A DNA stretch of 64,000 nt from Streptomyces tardus. GTDB lineage: Bacteria; Actinomycetota; Actinomycetes; Streptomycetales; Streptomycetaceae. Of the stretch, positions 35,482 to 44,757 are shown piece after piece (within the stretch, counting starts at the first letter, position 1; every line of letters starts with the position of its first letter). Under the pieces are notes generated by a model that ran no database searches, was not told the DNA's origin, and saw nothing but the letters and a program-made list of their open reading frames with translations. Position numbers and translations under genes: made by a program. The stretch covers positions 3,806,722-3,870,721 of the forward strand of contig NZ_JAELVF020000001.1 of the NCBI RefSeq assembly GCF_018101125.2. Reading direction: 5' to 3'.

Positions 35482-36210
35482 TCAGGTGGGGCTGGTTCGT
35501 TCCGCTGCCCGGGATCTGTGCGGGAAGAGGCGGGGGCCGGCGGTGTAGCGGGTGCGGATGGCTTCGGGGTCGACGCCGGCGAAGTACAGCAGCTTCAGGT
35601 ACTGCATGAAGGCGATCATGCGCCAGGTTCCGTGGGCGGTCAGGCGGCGTGAGGAGGCCGTCGAGGTGGCGGGCAGCAGGCGCAGCGGGCCGAGGCGGTG
35701 CAGGCGCCGTGACATCTCCAGGTCCTCCATGATGGCCAGGTCGGGGAAGCCTCCGAGTTCGTCGAAGACGGTGCGGCGGACGAACATTGCCTGGTCGCCG
35801 AAGATGTGGTGGAGGCGGCGGGCGCGGGCGTTGGACGTCCACGCGAGGTAGTTCAGGGCAGGGGTGCGGCGGTCGAAGCGGAGGGTGAGGCCGCCTCCGA
35901 CCACGGCCGGGTCGGCGAGTGCGGCCCGGATCTGGTCCAGGGCGTCTGGATCGATGTCGGTGTCGGCGTGGACGAACCAGAGGATGTCGCCGGAGGCGTG
36001 CCGGGCGCCCTCGTTCATCTGCTTGGCCCGTCCTCGCTCACTGGTGATCACGGTGGCGTGGAGCGCGGCGAGTTCGGCGGTGGCGTCGGTGGAGCCGCCG
36101 TCCACGATGATCAGCTCGCAGTCGGGGAAGTCGCGGCACAGGCGGCTCACCGCGCGCTGGATCGCGGCCTCCTCGTTCAGTACCGGGACGATGATCGACA
36201 CGTGTGTCAT
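35482..36210 (-). CDS. Family 2 glycosyltransferase (rSAM/selenodomain-associated transferase 2-like)
   Basis: This 242-residue GT-A fold enzyme begins VSIIVPVLNEEAAIQRAVSR. IVDGGSTDATAEL follows, then the DxD-type metal site in WFVHADTDIDPDAL and the acceptor region FGDQAMFVRRTVFDELGGFP with EDLEMSRRL. Size and motifs fit the TIGR04283-like transferase that commonly neighbours the radical SAM enzyme ArsS. ATG 36210 overlaps the preceding gene stop (ATGA). I infer transfer of an arsenic-bearing or related sugar. Confidence 0.82.
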   Translation of the reverse strand: MTHVSIIVPVLNEEAAIQRAVSRLCRDFPDCELIIVDGGSTDATAELAALHATVITSERGRAKQMNEGARHASGDILWFVHADTDIDPDALDQIRAALADPAVVGGGLTLRFDRRTPALNYLAWTSNARARRLHHIFGDQAMFVRRTVFDELGGFPDLAIMEDLEMSRRLHRLGPLRLLPATSTASSRRLTAHGTWRMIAFMQYLKLLYFAGVDPEAIRTRYTAGPRLFPHRSRAAERTSPT

Positions 36211-36881
36211 GGCGCCTCCCCGGGCCGGATCAGAGCGGCGATCGGCGCGGGCAGCGCCGGATCGGCGAGGAGGGCGGTTGCGTCTTCGGGGGTGTCCAGA
36301 TCCCGCAGTGGGCACAGCAGCTCCACGCTCATCCCTTCGCGCCGGGCGGCGCAGCGGGTCGCCCTCAGCACCCGGTCCGTGCTCCAGACATCCGCGTCGA
36401 GGGCGAAGAGCGAGGTGTGGGGGGCGCGCAGGCCGATCAGGTAGTAGCCGCCGTCGAGCGCGGGGCCCAGCACCACGTCGTGGCTTTCCAGGGCGGTGAA
36501 CGCGGCGGTCAGGTGGTCGCCGGTGAGGGTCGGCGCGTCGGTGCCGATGACCAGCAGCGGGCCCGCGCCGTCGGCGAAGGCGTCGGCGACGGCTGCGGCC
36601 AGGCGCTGTCCGAGGTCTTCGCCGCGCTGGAGGCGCAAGCGGACGCCGGCGGGTGCTGCCGTACCGATGGTGTCCCCGCCGTCGGCCGGGGCGTAGGCGA
36701 GGTAGGTCCGCGGAATGCGGAGGGTGGTCAGTTCCAGGGTGTGGCGGATGAGTCCGGCCTGGAGTTCCGCGCAGCGAAGCGGGCCGAGCAGGGGATGCAG
36801 CCGGGTCTTGACCGTGCCGGGCCGCGGCGCCTTGGCCATGACCAGGATCGCGGGTGTGCCCCGGTGGGCGGTGGCGCTCAC
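36207..36881 (-). CDS. DUF2064 transferase (rSAM/selenodomain-associated transferase 1-like)
   Basis: This 224-residue GT-A/nucleotidyltransferase-fold protein has ILVMAKAPRPGTVKTRLHPLLG at its start (nucleotide-binding loop). VIGTDAPTLTGDHL holds the metal-binding acidic pair, and LGPALDGGYYLIGLR follows. It matches the DUF2064/TIGR04282 family, the usual partner of the family 2 transferase next door. GTG 36881 overlaps the phosphorylase stop and its own stop overlaps the next gene, so the genes are tightly coupled. It may activate or transfer the sugar. Confidence 0.82.
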   Translation of the reverse strand: MSATAHRGTPAILVMAKAPRPGTVKTRLHPLLGPLRCAELQAGLIRHTLELTTLRIPRTYLAYAPADGGDTIGTAAPAGVRLRLQRGEDLGQRLAAAVADAFADGAGPLLVIGTDAPTLTGDHLTAAFTALESHDVVLGPALDGGYYLIGLRAPHTSLFALDADVWSTDRVLRATRCAARREGMSVELLCPLRDLDTPEDATALLADPALPAPIAALIRPGEAP

Positions 36882-37666
36882 GTGTCGAACCGGTAGACGA
36901 AACCCGCCGCGCTCACGCTGCCCAGGGATGGCAGCGCGTGCCCGGCCAGCGTGGCGAAGACCTCCTTGCTCGCCGCCATGCGGTCCAGCAACGCCTGCAC
37001 CGGTTCCGGTTTCGCGGCGACGCCGTTGGCGTAGTCGGTGACGAAACCGACCAGGGCCATGGGCAGTTCGGCCTCACCGGCCAGGACGGCCTCCGGGCCC
37101 GCGGTCTGGCTGATGGCACTCACCCCGGCGGCGGCCAGCGCGGCCACCTCCGACCGTGAGTTGAACCGGGGGCCGTCGACGTGTCCGTACACGCCCCGCG
37201 TCGCGACCGGTGCCCCGGTCTGCTTGGCGGCGGTGATCAGCGCTTGGCGCAGTGGTTCGCTGAAGGGCCGGTCGAAGATCCAGTGGCCGCGTCCGGCCTC
37301 GCCGGGGGTGTCGTACCAGGTGCAGGGGGTGCCGTCGGGGAGCCGGTTGGCGGGGAAGTACAGGTCGTCGAAGACCACCAGCGAGCCCGGCCGCAGGTCC
37401 GGGTCGAGGGAACCGCAGACGGTGAAGGACACCACGGCCTCCGCCTCGACGGCCAGCAGAGCGGCGAGGTTCGCCTTGTGGTCGACCTGGCTGGAGAGCC
37501 GGTGGTGACCGGTGCCGTGCCGGGACAACTGCACGATCTCCGCGTCCCCGAGGCGGCCCTCGGTGACCGTGACCTCGCCGTGGTCCGTGACGACGGTCCG
37601 CTCCGCCGCACCCTCCATGTGGGGCCAGTCGTAGCTGCCGGAGCCGGTGATCACGCCTATGCGCAT
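36878..37666 (-). CDS. MTAP/purine-nucleoside-phosphorylase family protein
   Basis: This 262-residue enzyme of the methylthioadenosine phosphorylase branch has GVITGSGSYDWPHMEGAAE (phosphate-site GSGxY), QLSRHGTGHHRLSSQVDHKA (R-H-G-x-GH), FTVCGSLDPDLRPGSLVVFD and the nucleoside-site stretch AISQTAGPEAVLAGEAELPM. AAGGAGAAG precedes ATG 37666. In this setting the plausible substrate is 5'-deoxyadenosine, or a 5'-arsinoyl-adenosine made by the radical SAM enzyme, with removal of adenine. That is an inference from neighbours. Confidence 0.82.
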   Translation of the reverse strand: MRIGVITGSGSYDWPHMEGAAERTVVTDHGEVTVTEGRLGDAEIVQLSRHGTGHHRLSSQVDHKANLAALLAVEAEAVVSFTVCGSLDPDLRPGSLVVFDDLYFPANRLPDGTPCTWYDTPGEAGRGHWIFDRPFSEPLRQALITAAKQTGAPVATRGVYGHVDGPRFNSRSEVAALAAAGVSAISQTAGPEAVLAGEAELPMALVGFVTDYANGVAAKPEPVQALLDRMAASKEVFATLAGHALPSLGSVSAAGFVYRFDT

Positions 37667-37692
37667 GGACTGCTTCTCCTTCGGTTCTTCGG

Positions 37693-39120
37693 TTACATGC
37701 CGGACGTGCCGGGCGAGCGGCGTGCTGGGGTGCGGACCTCGACGATCGGCAGCAGGGTGCGCAGCGCGGCGTTCTCGGCCGGGTCGAGCACGGCGTGCTG
37801 GACGCAGGCGGGGACGAGGGTTCCGTTCTCGGGGTGGGCCATGGCGTAGTGGCAGGCGGCCAGCCGCTCCTGGGTTTCGCGCAGTGCGGCGTCTTCGGCC
37901 TGCTCGCCGCGCTGCATCATCTCCCAGGCCGGGGCGACGACGTCGGCGTCCATGAACTGGTGCATGACGAAGGTGACCGGACGTACCCGCATCCGGTGGC
38001 GGACCAGCCGCAGCAGTCCGACGCGGCGGGCGGTACGGCCCAGCCAGCGCAGCCCCGTCACCACGGTGGACGGATGGCGGGCCACCACCCGCACGATCCT
38101 TGCCGCGAGGAGGGCGGTCGGGGTGCCGGTGAAGGTCATCTTCCCGAAGTAGCGGAAGAACGCGTCGCGTACGGCGAGGTCGCGCGGGTCGTCGCCGTCG
38201 AGGAAGGGATACCAGCGGCTGCCGACGTAGAAGCCGTAGGCGGTGCGGTTGCAGCGCACGTCGCCGTTCTCGAGGACGCGGTAGTCCAGGCGGGTTCCGG
38301 CGCCGCGCTCGATCTCCGCCCATACCGCGTCCGGGGTCGCCTCGCGGAACTTCTCCTTCCAGCGGCGGTCGTCGCCGAGGAAGGCGGCGGGCTGGAAGGA
38401 GAACATGCCGTAGCCCATGGCGTGGCAGTCGCGGATCACTTCGGCGATCTCGTCGAGGTTGCCGGGGGTGACGGTCATGTTGTGGGCGAGGAAGAACCGC
38501 ACCCCGTGCTCGCGACGCATGCGGGCAAACATCGCGGCGAATCGGGCGCGGTAGGGGTTCAGAGACTGCTCGTCCGGCGGGCGTTCGATGCCACGCCGGC
38601 CGTACATGAACTTGTCGAAGTGCGCGGCGAAGGACAGCCGGTCGAAGCGCCGTGTGCCGTCCGGTCCGAGTGCGAGCTGGGTGAGGTAGTCGTCGTCGAA
38701 GTCGCCGTGGGTGAAGCTCATCGGTTCCCGGCCGTGGTCCCGCATGATGGCGAGGGCGGCGGAGTGGTCGTCGGGGGTGAGCAGGCTGACCTCGCCGCCG
38801 ATGAGCTGGGTGTGGGCGCGTGGGCCGCGCAGTTCGCGCAGCAGGCGCATCTGGGCGGTGATCTGTTCGTGGGTGTGGGGGCCGTCGACGCGTACCTGGT
38901 TGGCGTCTCTGGAGTGGTAGCAGGGGGTGCACTTGAGGTTGCACTTGGGGAAGACGCCGTGGGTGCCCTCGCAGCCGACGCCGTGCCGGCCGAGGATCTG
39001 GCCGGGTGTTTTGGCGGTGTCGGGGAGTTCCTTCCAGCGGAGCTCCATCGCCGCGGCGAACGCGGTGTCGTAGGGGCGGGTGGCACGTTCGAGGGCGCGC
39101 AGTTTCGCGGTGATCCGCAT
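37693..39120 (-). CDS. Radical SAM protein of the organoarsenic-linked cluster
   Basis: This 475-residue protein has a cluster motif CNLKCTPC (C60, C64, C67) preceded by GVGCEGTHGVFPK. LIGGEVSLL takes the place of the usual GGEP. A large C-terminal region (about residues 300-475) has MHQFMDADVVAPAWEM, HYAMAHPENGTLVPACVQHA. It is longer than ArsS and lacks the Cys-rich ArsS C-terminus. ATG 39120 overlaps the stop of the MauE-like frame (ATGA). I infer that it creates the carbon-arsenic bond to an adenosyl group, or a related radical step. This is unproven. Confidence 0.8.
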   Translation of the reverse strand: MRITAKLRALERATRPYDTAFAAAMELRWKELPDTAKTPGQILGRHGVGCEGTHGVFPKCNLKCTPCYHSRDANQVRVDGPHTHEQITAQMRLLRELRGPRAHTQLIGGEVSLLTPDDHSAALAIMRDHGREPMSFTHGDFDDDYLTQLALGPDGTRRFDRLSFAAHFDKFMYGRRGIERPPDEQSLNPYRARFAAMFARMRREHGVRFFLAHNMTVTPGNLDEIAEVIRDCHAMGYGMFSFQPAAFLGDDRRWKEKFREATPDAVWAEIERGAGTRLDYRVLENGDVRCNRTAYGFYVGSRWYPFLDGDDPRDLAVRDAFFRYFGKMTFTGTPTALLAARIVRVVARHPSTVVTGLRWLGRTARRVGLLRLVRHRMRVRPVTFVMHQFMDADVVAPAWEMMQRGEQAEDAALRETQERLAACHYAMAHPENGTLVPACVQHAVLDPAENAALRTLLPIVEVRTPARRSPGTSGM

Positions 39121-39569
39121 CAGTGGTTCTCCTGCGGGGTTCGAGCTGTGGCGGGCGGGGATGTGGGCCGGGCCCGGTGCAGGCCGCGCCACAGCAGCCC
39201 GGCGTACAGCAGCATCAGAGTGTCCTCGACGAGGACGTACCAGCGCAGCGGCTGGGGGAGGTAGGTGCCGAAGCAGCCGCAGTTGTCGAGGACGAGTCCG
39301 CGGGCGAACGCCTGAGAGGCCAGGACGGCCCACACCACCGCGACGCCGGTGTAGAGCCAGACGGGCGTGGTGGCGCGGGAGCGGGGCCGGGCGAGGAACT
39401 AGAGGGCCGTTACGGCTTCGGTGCTGATCAACGCCACGGCCAGGGCGGTCGAGGCCGCACCGGATGTCAGTCCGTAGGTGGTCAGGATGGCGGGCATCGC
39501 GTCGAACGAAGCGGCCTGGCCGAGCGCCATCGCCGCGAGGAGCAGGCCCAGGACGAGACGAAGGATCAC
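39120..39569 (-). pseudogene. MauE/DoxX-like membrane protein with in-frame TAG
   Basis: Read through, this is a 149-codon frame from GTG 39569 (overlapping the previous stop as GTGA) to 39120. It encodes four membrane helices and the motif VLDNCGCFGTYLP typical of MauE-like redox membrane proteins. Codon 57 is TAG (39399-39401) between STEAVTAL and FLARPRSRA. The frame is intact on both sides and coupled to both neighbours, so this is a single nonsense change, a sequencing error or readthrough. Most likely it is a recent pseudogene. MauE proteins handle disulfides in the membrane. Confidence 0.75.
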
Positions 39570-40975
39570 CGGATCATCCCTCTGCGGAGTTTCAGCAGCG
39601 CACCGATCGCGCTGCTGCCCCGGGCCAGACGGGCGTAGACGTCGGCCAGCGCGGTATGCCAGGGCCCGTCGGCGTAGGTGGGATAGGGGTGCACGGTGCG
39701 GGCGTAGTCAGAGGGCGCCCAGCCCAGGCGCACCGCCGCCGCGAGATGGGCGATGGTCTCGCCGGCCCTCGGTGACACGACCGTGGCTCCGACGATCTTG
39801 CCGCGCGGGCCCAGCACCAGGGTGGTGAAGCCTTCGGTGCGGCCGTCGGCGACCGCCCGGTCGACCCGGTCGTTGTCCAAGGTGTGGACGCGTGTGTCGT
39901 CGCCGTATTTCTCCCGCGCCTCGTCCGCGGTAAGTCCGACGCGGGCGATCTCGGGATCGGTGTACGTCACCCAGGGCACCGCCCGGTAGTCGATGGGACG
40001 GCGCACCCCCAGCAGAGCGTCGACGGCGGCTGCTCCGCCCTGAGTGCCGCCAAGATGAGTGAAGGCCGAGAGGCCGGTCACATCTCCGGCGGCGTAGATC
40101 CGGTGGTTGGTGGTGCGCAGCCGACCGTCGGTGCGGATATGACCGGCATCGGTGAGTTCCACACCGGCCGCCTCCAGGCCGAGCCCGTGCGTGTGGGAAC
40201 GGCGCCCCGTGACGGCCAGCAGAGCGTCGTAGGGCAGAGGACCACCGGGCCCGTGAACGGCGTCGGCATCGACTCGCTCGGCGCGGTAGCCGGTCAGCAC
40301 GGTGACGCCCTCGGCCTCCAGCCGCTCCCGCAGCACCTGCGAGGCCCGGGGCTCCTCGCGCGGTACCAGGCGGTCCATCGCCTCCACGAGAGTGACCCGC
40401 GAGCCGAGCCGGGCGAACGCCTGGCCCAGCTCGCAGCCGATCGGCCCGCCACCGAGCACCACCAGGCGGCGCGGGAGTTCGGACAGCTCCCAGACCGTGT
40501 CGCTGGTCAACGGCTTGGCCTCGGCCAGGCCGGGCACCGGTACCAGGGCCGGCGAGGAGCCCGTGGCGATCAGCGCGTACCGGAAGGAGACCACCCGCTC
40601 GCCCGCGGTCAGGGTGCCCGGGCCGGTGAAGGACGCTGCCCCGTGCACCACGTGGACCCCGTACGGGGCGAGCGCGTCGGTGGAGTCGTGGGGTTCGATC
40701 GCACCGATCGCCCGCTTCACCTCCGCCATGGCCGCCGCAAGGTCGGCCGGGCCGGACACCGGCGGGAGCCCGTAGGCGGCGGCGCGGCGGGCCGCCTGGA
40801 CATCGGCGGCGACATGCAGCAGTGCCTTGCTCGGAACACATCCTGTCCACAGGCAGTCCCCGCCCAGGCGGTCGCGTTCGACAAGCAGCGTGCGGGCGCC
40901 GAGGCGTCCGGCGGTGCGGGCCGCGGTCAGACCGGCGCTGCCGCCGCCGATGACCACCAAGTCGTACCTCTTCAT
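39566..40975 (-). CDS. FAD pyridine nucleotide-disulfide oxidoreductase (mercuric reductase-like)
   Basis: This 469-residue oxidoreductase has YDLVVIGGGSAGLTAARTAG for FAD, the redox pair C41/C46 in GGDCLWTGCVPSKALL and VVLGGGPIGCELGQAFARLG for NAD(P)H. A C-terminal dimerisation domain ends without the MerA Cys-Cys tail. Relatives in other bacteria are adjacent or fused to TVP38 membrane proteins and lie near ArsS-type genes. It opens the minus-strand run and faces the methyltransferase-TVP38 pair. I suggest reduction of an arsenical or of a disulfide carrier. Confidence 0.85.
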   Translation of the reverse strand: MKRYDLVVIGGGSAGLTAARTAGRLGARTLLVERDRLGGDCLWTGCVPSKALLHVAADVQAARRAAAYGLPPVSGPADLAAAMAEVKRAIGAIEPHDSTDALAPYGVHVVHGAASFTGPGTLTAGERVVSFRYALIATGSSPALVPVPGLAEAKPLTSDTVWELSELPRRLVVLGGGPIGCELGQAFARLGSRVTLVEAMDRLVPREEPRASQVLRERLEAEGVTVLTGYRAERVDADAVHGPGGPLPYDALLAVTGRRSHTHGLGLEAAGVELTDAGHIRTDGRLRTTNHRIYAAGDVTGLSAFTHLGGTQGGAAAVDALLGVRRPIDYRAVPWVTYTDPEIARVGLTADEAREKYGDDTRVHTLDNDRVDRAVADGRTEGFTTLVLGPRGKIVGATVVSPRAGETIAHLAAAVRLGWAPSDYARTVHPYPTYADGPWHTALADVYARLARGSSAIGALLKLRRGMIR

Positions 40976-41227
40976 GGCGCGGAACTCTCTGTCGGTGCGC
41001 CGTCGTGGGACGGCCGGCGCGCGGGCGTGGGACGTGAAGGGAACCCGGTGACACCGTTGTGGCCTTCCCTTCCCCGCCCCCACGATCACGGTCGCGATGG
41101 CCCTCCCGCTTCATCCGCGCGCCTGTGGCGTGTCCGAAACGGAATGCGTGACCAGCCCGGCAGGGTTCCCGAGGGAAGCACAGGGGCGCGAGCCGCCTCC
41201 ATGAGTCACAGGAGGGGCGAGGGCTGG

Positions 41228-42007
41228 ATGGACGAACCGGACTGGCGGCGCTTCATCACCGCATACCACCAGGAGCACGCCGGCATCACCGAGCAACTGT
41301 TCTCCCTGGCCGACATCTCCCCCTACGCCTGGCTGGCCGAACCGCTGCGAGGTATCGAGGGCACGGTCCTCGACCTGGCCTGCGGTTCGGCACCCACACG
41401 TCAGGAACTCCCGGACGCCGACTGGGTCGGGGTCGACCTTTCGGCAGAGGAACTCGCCGAGGCGGCCCGACGGGGGCGCGGGCCGCTGGTGCGGGCCGCA
41501 GCGGACGCGCTCCCCGCTGCCTCGGCGAGCGTCGGGGCGGTCTGCGCGGCCATGTGCCTGCCGGTGGTCACACCCCTGCCGCAGACGTTGGGAGAGACCC
41601 GGCGTGTGTTGCGGCCTGGCGGGACGCTCGTGGCGCTGGTGCCCTCCCAGTCCGGGCTCTCCCCGTCCGGCATGCTCGGCTGGGTCCGGGTGATGGCGGC
41701 CCTGCGCGCCGTGCGGCAGCCGTGGCCCAACCCGCAGGCCCGCGACGGACTTCCCGCACTGCTGCGCACAGCGGGGTTCCGCGTCCGCAGCGACGAGCGA
41801 CACGTCTTCACCCTCGCCATCGGCTCGGCCGACGCGGCGGCCCTGCTGGCAGATGCCCTCTACCTGCCCGGCCTCACCGCCCACCGGGCTCAGGCCGCCA
41901 AGCGCTCCCTCGCGAGATGGGCGGCCCCGGGGCGGCGTCTGGAACTGCCACTGCGTCGCGTCGTGGCCGAACTTCCGATCGAACAGCAGTCACAGGAGAC
42001 GACATGA
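41228..42007 (+). CDS. SAM-dependent methyltransferase
   Basis: This 259-residue class I methyltransferase has TVLDLACGSAPTRQELPDA (motif I) with DWVGVDLSAEELAEA. GETRRVLRPGGTLVALVPS is the usual post-motif. GGAGGGG at 41211-41217 favours ATG 41228 over ATG 41201. Its stop overlaps the TVP38 gene (ATGA). It lacks the conserved ArsM cysteines, so its substrate is probably not inorganic arsenite. Its place suggests a tailoring step. Confidence 0.8.
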   Translation: MDEPDWRRFITAYHQEHAGITEQLFSLADISPYAWLAEPLRGIEGTVLDLACGSAPTRQELPDADWVGVDLSAEELAEAARRGRGPLVRAAADALPAASASVGAVCAAMCLPVVTPLPQTLGETRRVLRPGGTLVALVPSQSGLSPSGMLGWVRVMAALRAVRQPWPNPQARDGLPALLRTAGFRVRSDERHVFTLAIGSADAAALLADALYLPGLTAHRAQAAKRSLARWAAPGRRLELPLRRVVAELPIEQQSQETT

Positions 42008-42753
42008 ACCGCCCGGCAGCCCGCTCCTCCGCAACCGAGCTCCCACCGCCCGTCACGGACGCGGACGAGGAGGGGCGGCGGCCGGGACGTGCGGCGTGGA
42101 TACGGCTGGCCTTCCTCGTGGCTCTGCTCCTGGCGCTCGGCTCCTGGGTGGCGCTGGGGGGTGGAGACCTGTTGCGTGATGTGCGTCAGTGGGTGGACTC
42201 GCTCGGGATGTGGGGGCCGGTCGTCTTCGCGGTTGTCTACGCCCTGGCCGTGACGGCCCTGCTGCCCGGCTCCGTACTGACCGCCTCGGCCGGCGTGCTG
42301 TTCGGGCTTCCGGTGGGGGCCGGCGCGGTGCTCGTGGGAGCGACGGTGGGCGCGGCTCTCTCCTTCGGCCTGGCGCGCTGGCTGGGGCGTCCGGTGGTCG
42401 CCCGGTACGCGGGTTCGGGGCGGCTGGCGCGGCTGGATGCCTTTCTGACACGCCGGGGCTTCGTGGCCGTCCTCCTGGTGCGGCTGGTGCCGCTGTTTCC
42501 CTTCTCGGTGATCAACTACGGGGCCGGGGTGGCCGGTGTCCGCTTCTCCTCCTACGTCACCGCCACGGCCCTGGGCATCATCCCGGGCACCGTCGTCTAC
42601 ACCGGGCTCGGCGGATCTCTGGGCGACCCCGGCTCTCCCGGGCTGTGGATCGCGCTGGGCGCTCTGCTGGTGCTGAGCGCGGGCGGCTGGTGGGCTGCAC
42701 GTCTGCTCCGCTCCCGCGGCGCAGAGGTCAGCGCAGCTGCCGATATCCGGTGA
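42004..42753 (+). CDS. TVP38/TMEM64 (DedA-like) membrane protein
   Basis: This 249-residue membrane protein has about six hydrophobic segments and the family hallmarks LLPGSVLTASAGVLFGLPVG, FVAVLLVRLVPLFPFSVINYGAGV and TALGIIPGTVVYTGLGG. The re-entrant Phe-Pro-Phe region is characteristic. E. coli YdjX and YdjZ belong here and lie in the ydj-ynj operon with a YnjBCD transporter and a CDP-alcohol transferase, as in this locus. It may be a lipid scramblase or transporter, by analogy with DedA. Confidence 0.88.
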   Translation: MNRPAARSSATELPPPVTDADEEGRRPGRAAWIRLAFLVALLLALGSWVALGGGDLLRDVRQWVDSLGMWGPVVFAVVYALAVTALLPGSVLTASAGVLFGLPVGAGAVLVGATVGAALSFGLARWLGRPVVARYAGSGRLARLDAFLTRRGFVAVLLVRLVPLFPFSVINYGAGVAGVRFSSYVTATALGIIPGTVVYTGLGGSLGDPGSPGLWIALGALLVLSAGGWWAARLLRSRGAEVSAAADIR

Positions 42754-43342
42754 CGACGCGGTGGGCCGCGGTGACAGTGACCATCGCGGCCCAGACCCAG
42801 GCGATGGTGTGGGCGAAGCCGGGCAGCAGGCACCACAGCGTGTGCACGGCGATGGTCTCGGCGCCTTCGGCCAGGCCGCCCAGGAAGTTCAGCGACCGGC
42901 CTCCCGACCGGCGATCGACACTGCGGCGCCCGGTGCGTTCGGCGATGGAGGAGAAGGCCAGGAAGACAGTGCCGTTGACGTAGTAGGCGAGCAGGACGAG
43001 CAGGAACGGCAGTGCCGGACCGCCCACGCCGACGGCGACGCCGACGACGAACGCTCCGTAGACGAGGAAGTCGGCACTGATGTCGAGGAAGCCGCCCGCC
43101 CCACTGCTCGCCGTGCCGCGGCGACGGGCCAGCGGACCGTCCAGGCCGTCGGCGAGCCGGGACAGCAGCCACAGCACCACCGCGGCCGGCCACCAGCCGG
43201 CCGCTGCGGAACCGGCCGAGGCAAGACCCGTCAGCATGCCGAGCGCAGTCAGACGATTGGGCGTGACAGCGGGGCGGTCCAGCATCGCGGCAGCACGGTC
43301 CAACGGACCGCTCAGTGCCGCCCTCGCCCGCACGTCCAGCAT
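42728..43342 (-). CDS. CDP-alcohol phosphatidyltransferase family protein
   Basis: This 204-residue membrane enzyme has the catalytic motif DGLDGPLARRRG followed by GGFLDISADF (spacing D-G-X2-D-G-X2-A-R...G-X3-D-X3-D). About six membrane segments are present. Such enzymes join CDP-diacylglycerol or another CDP-alcohol to a hydroxyl group. E. coli YnjF is of this family. The gene converges on the TVP38 gene with a 26-bp overlap. In the arsenic setting it could put an arsenosugar headgroup on a phospholipid, which is a hypothesis. Confidence 0.85.
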   Translation of the reverse strand: MLDVRARAALSGPLDRAAAMLDRPAVTPNRLTALGMLTGLASAGSAAAGWWPAAVVLWLLSRLADGLDGPLARRRGTASSGAGGFLDISADFLVYGAFVVGVAVGVGGPALPFLLVLLAYYVNGTVFLAFSSIAERTGRRSVDRRSGGRSLNFLGGLAEGAETIAVHTLWCLLPGFAHTIAWVWAAMVTVTAAHRVVTGYRQLR

Positions 43343-43491
43343 CGCTTGTCTCCTTCCGCCACACCGGCACCGCGCCGGCGAACACAAAGGGAAGCCTGCG
43401 AGCACCCGACCGTGTTCCGTTTCCGCGCAACGGATGTTCGCAGGATCGTCGCGCGGGAAACTACGAAGGACCAGCCGAAGGGGCAGCGCAT

Positions 43492-44757
43492 ATGCGGATA
43501 CGGATGCGGCACAGCGGGCGGCGCGTCAAAAGAGCCACAGTTCTGGCCGCAGGGGCCGTCGTGGCCGGGCTGCTGACGGCCGCCTGCTCGGGCCCCGGCA
43601 CCGGCGGGGCCGAGCCGCCCGCGAAGGACTGGGCCCAGCTGCGCAGCGCCGCGAAAGGCCAGAGCGTCAATATGTTCATGTTCGGCGGCGACAAGGGAGC
43701 CAACTCCTACATTGACGACGAAGTCGCCCCGGCGGCGAAGAAGCTGGGCATCACGGTCAGGCGCGTCCCCGTGGCAGACACCCAGGACGCCGTGCAGAAG
43801 ATCCTCGGCGATCAGCGTGCCGGCAAGGACAGCGGCGGTGCGGTGGACCTGGTGTGGGTCAACGGAGAGAACTTCCGCACTGGAAAGCAGGCGGACCTGT
43901 GGCTGTGCGGATACACCGGCCTGATGCCGAACCAGAAGTATCTGGACAGTACCGACCTCACCCTCACCCAGGACTTCGGCACCCCGGTCGACGACTGCGA
44001 AACGCCCTGGAGCCGGGCCCAGTTCGCGTTCGTCTACGACTCGGCCAAGCTCGCCGATCCGCCCCGGACCACGGCCGCCCTGACCGAGTGGATCAAGCAG
44101 AACCCCGGTCGCTTCACCTACCCGGCACCGCCCGACTTCACCGGCTCGGCCTTCGTACGGCAGATCCTCCTCGCCCGCGCCCAGGATGAGCCCGTCCCCC
44201 CTGCCTACAGCAAGAAGGCGTACGAAACCGTCGCCCCCGGCCTATGGAAGGACCTGAACGCGCTGAAGCCCGCCCTGTGGCGGCAGGGTGCCACCTACCC
44301 GAAGGACCAGGCTGCGCTGAACGACCTCTTCGCCAACGGCGAGGTCGACATGACGATGACCTACGGCCCCGCAGAGGTCCCGGCCCTCGTCGGCAAGGGC
44401 CAGTTCCCGCCGAGCGCGCGGGTGTTCGTGCCCGAGGACGGAACCCTGGGAAACACCAGCTATCTCGCGGTGCCCAAGAACGCCGCCCACCGGGAGGCGG
44501 CGCTCGTGCTGTCCGACCTGATGCTCTCGCCCGAGCTGCAGTACGCCAAGGCCCGGCCGGGCGGCTGGGGCGCCTACACGGTGCTGGACCAGGAACGGCT
44601 GCCCGAGCAGTGGCGAGAGAAGTTCGCCTCGCTGACCACACCGGAGACGACACTTCCGATCGAGGAACTCTCGCGAAACGCCCGCCCCGAACTGAGCGGT
44701 GACTGGGTGGGGCCGCTGGACAAGGGCTGGAAGCAGGAAGTCGCCTCCGCCCCGTGA
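43492..44757 (+). CDS. YnjB-like ABC transporter substrate-binding lipoprotein
   Basis: This 421-residue extracytoplasmic lipoprotein has a basic start (MRIRMRHSGRRVKR), hydrophobic core and lipobox LLTAAC. The mature part resembles YnjB of E. coli: VNMFMFGGDKGANSYID, RVPVADTQDAVQKILGD, GGAVDLVWVNGENFRTGKQ and LWLCGYTGLMPN. GAAGGGG precedes ATG 43492. It starts a four-gene transporter operon (GTGA overlap with the first permease). The ligand is unknown. The neighbours suggest an arsenical or phospho-compound, or a nutrient for the pathway. Confidence 0.85.
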   Translation: MRIRMRHSGRRVKRATVLAAGAVVAGLLTAACSGPGTGGAEPPAKDWAQLRSAAKGQSVNMFMFGGDKGANSYIDDEVAPAAKKLGITVRRVPVADTQDAVQKILGDQRAGKDSGGAVDLVWVNGENFRTGKQADLWLCGYTGLMPNQKYLDSTDLTLTQDFGTPVDDCETPWSRAQFAFVYDSAKLADPPRTTAALTEWIKQNPGRFTYPAPPDFTGSAFVRQILLARAQDEPVPPAYSKKAYETVAPGLWKDLNALKPALWRQGATYPKDQAALNDLFANGEVDMTMTYGPAEVPALVGKGQFPPSARVFVPEDGTLGNTSYLAVPKNAAHREAALVLSDLMLSPELQYAKARPGGWGAYTVLDQERLPEQWREKFASLTTPETTLPIEELSRNARPELSGDWVGPLDKGWKQEVASAP

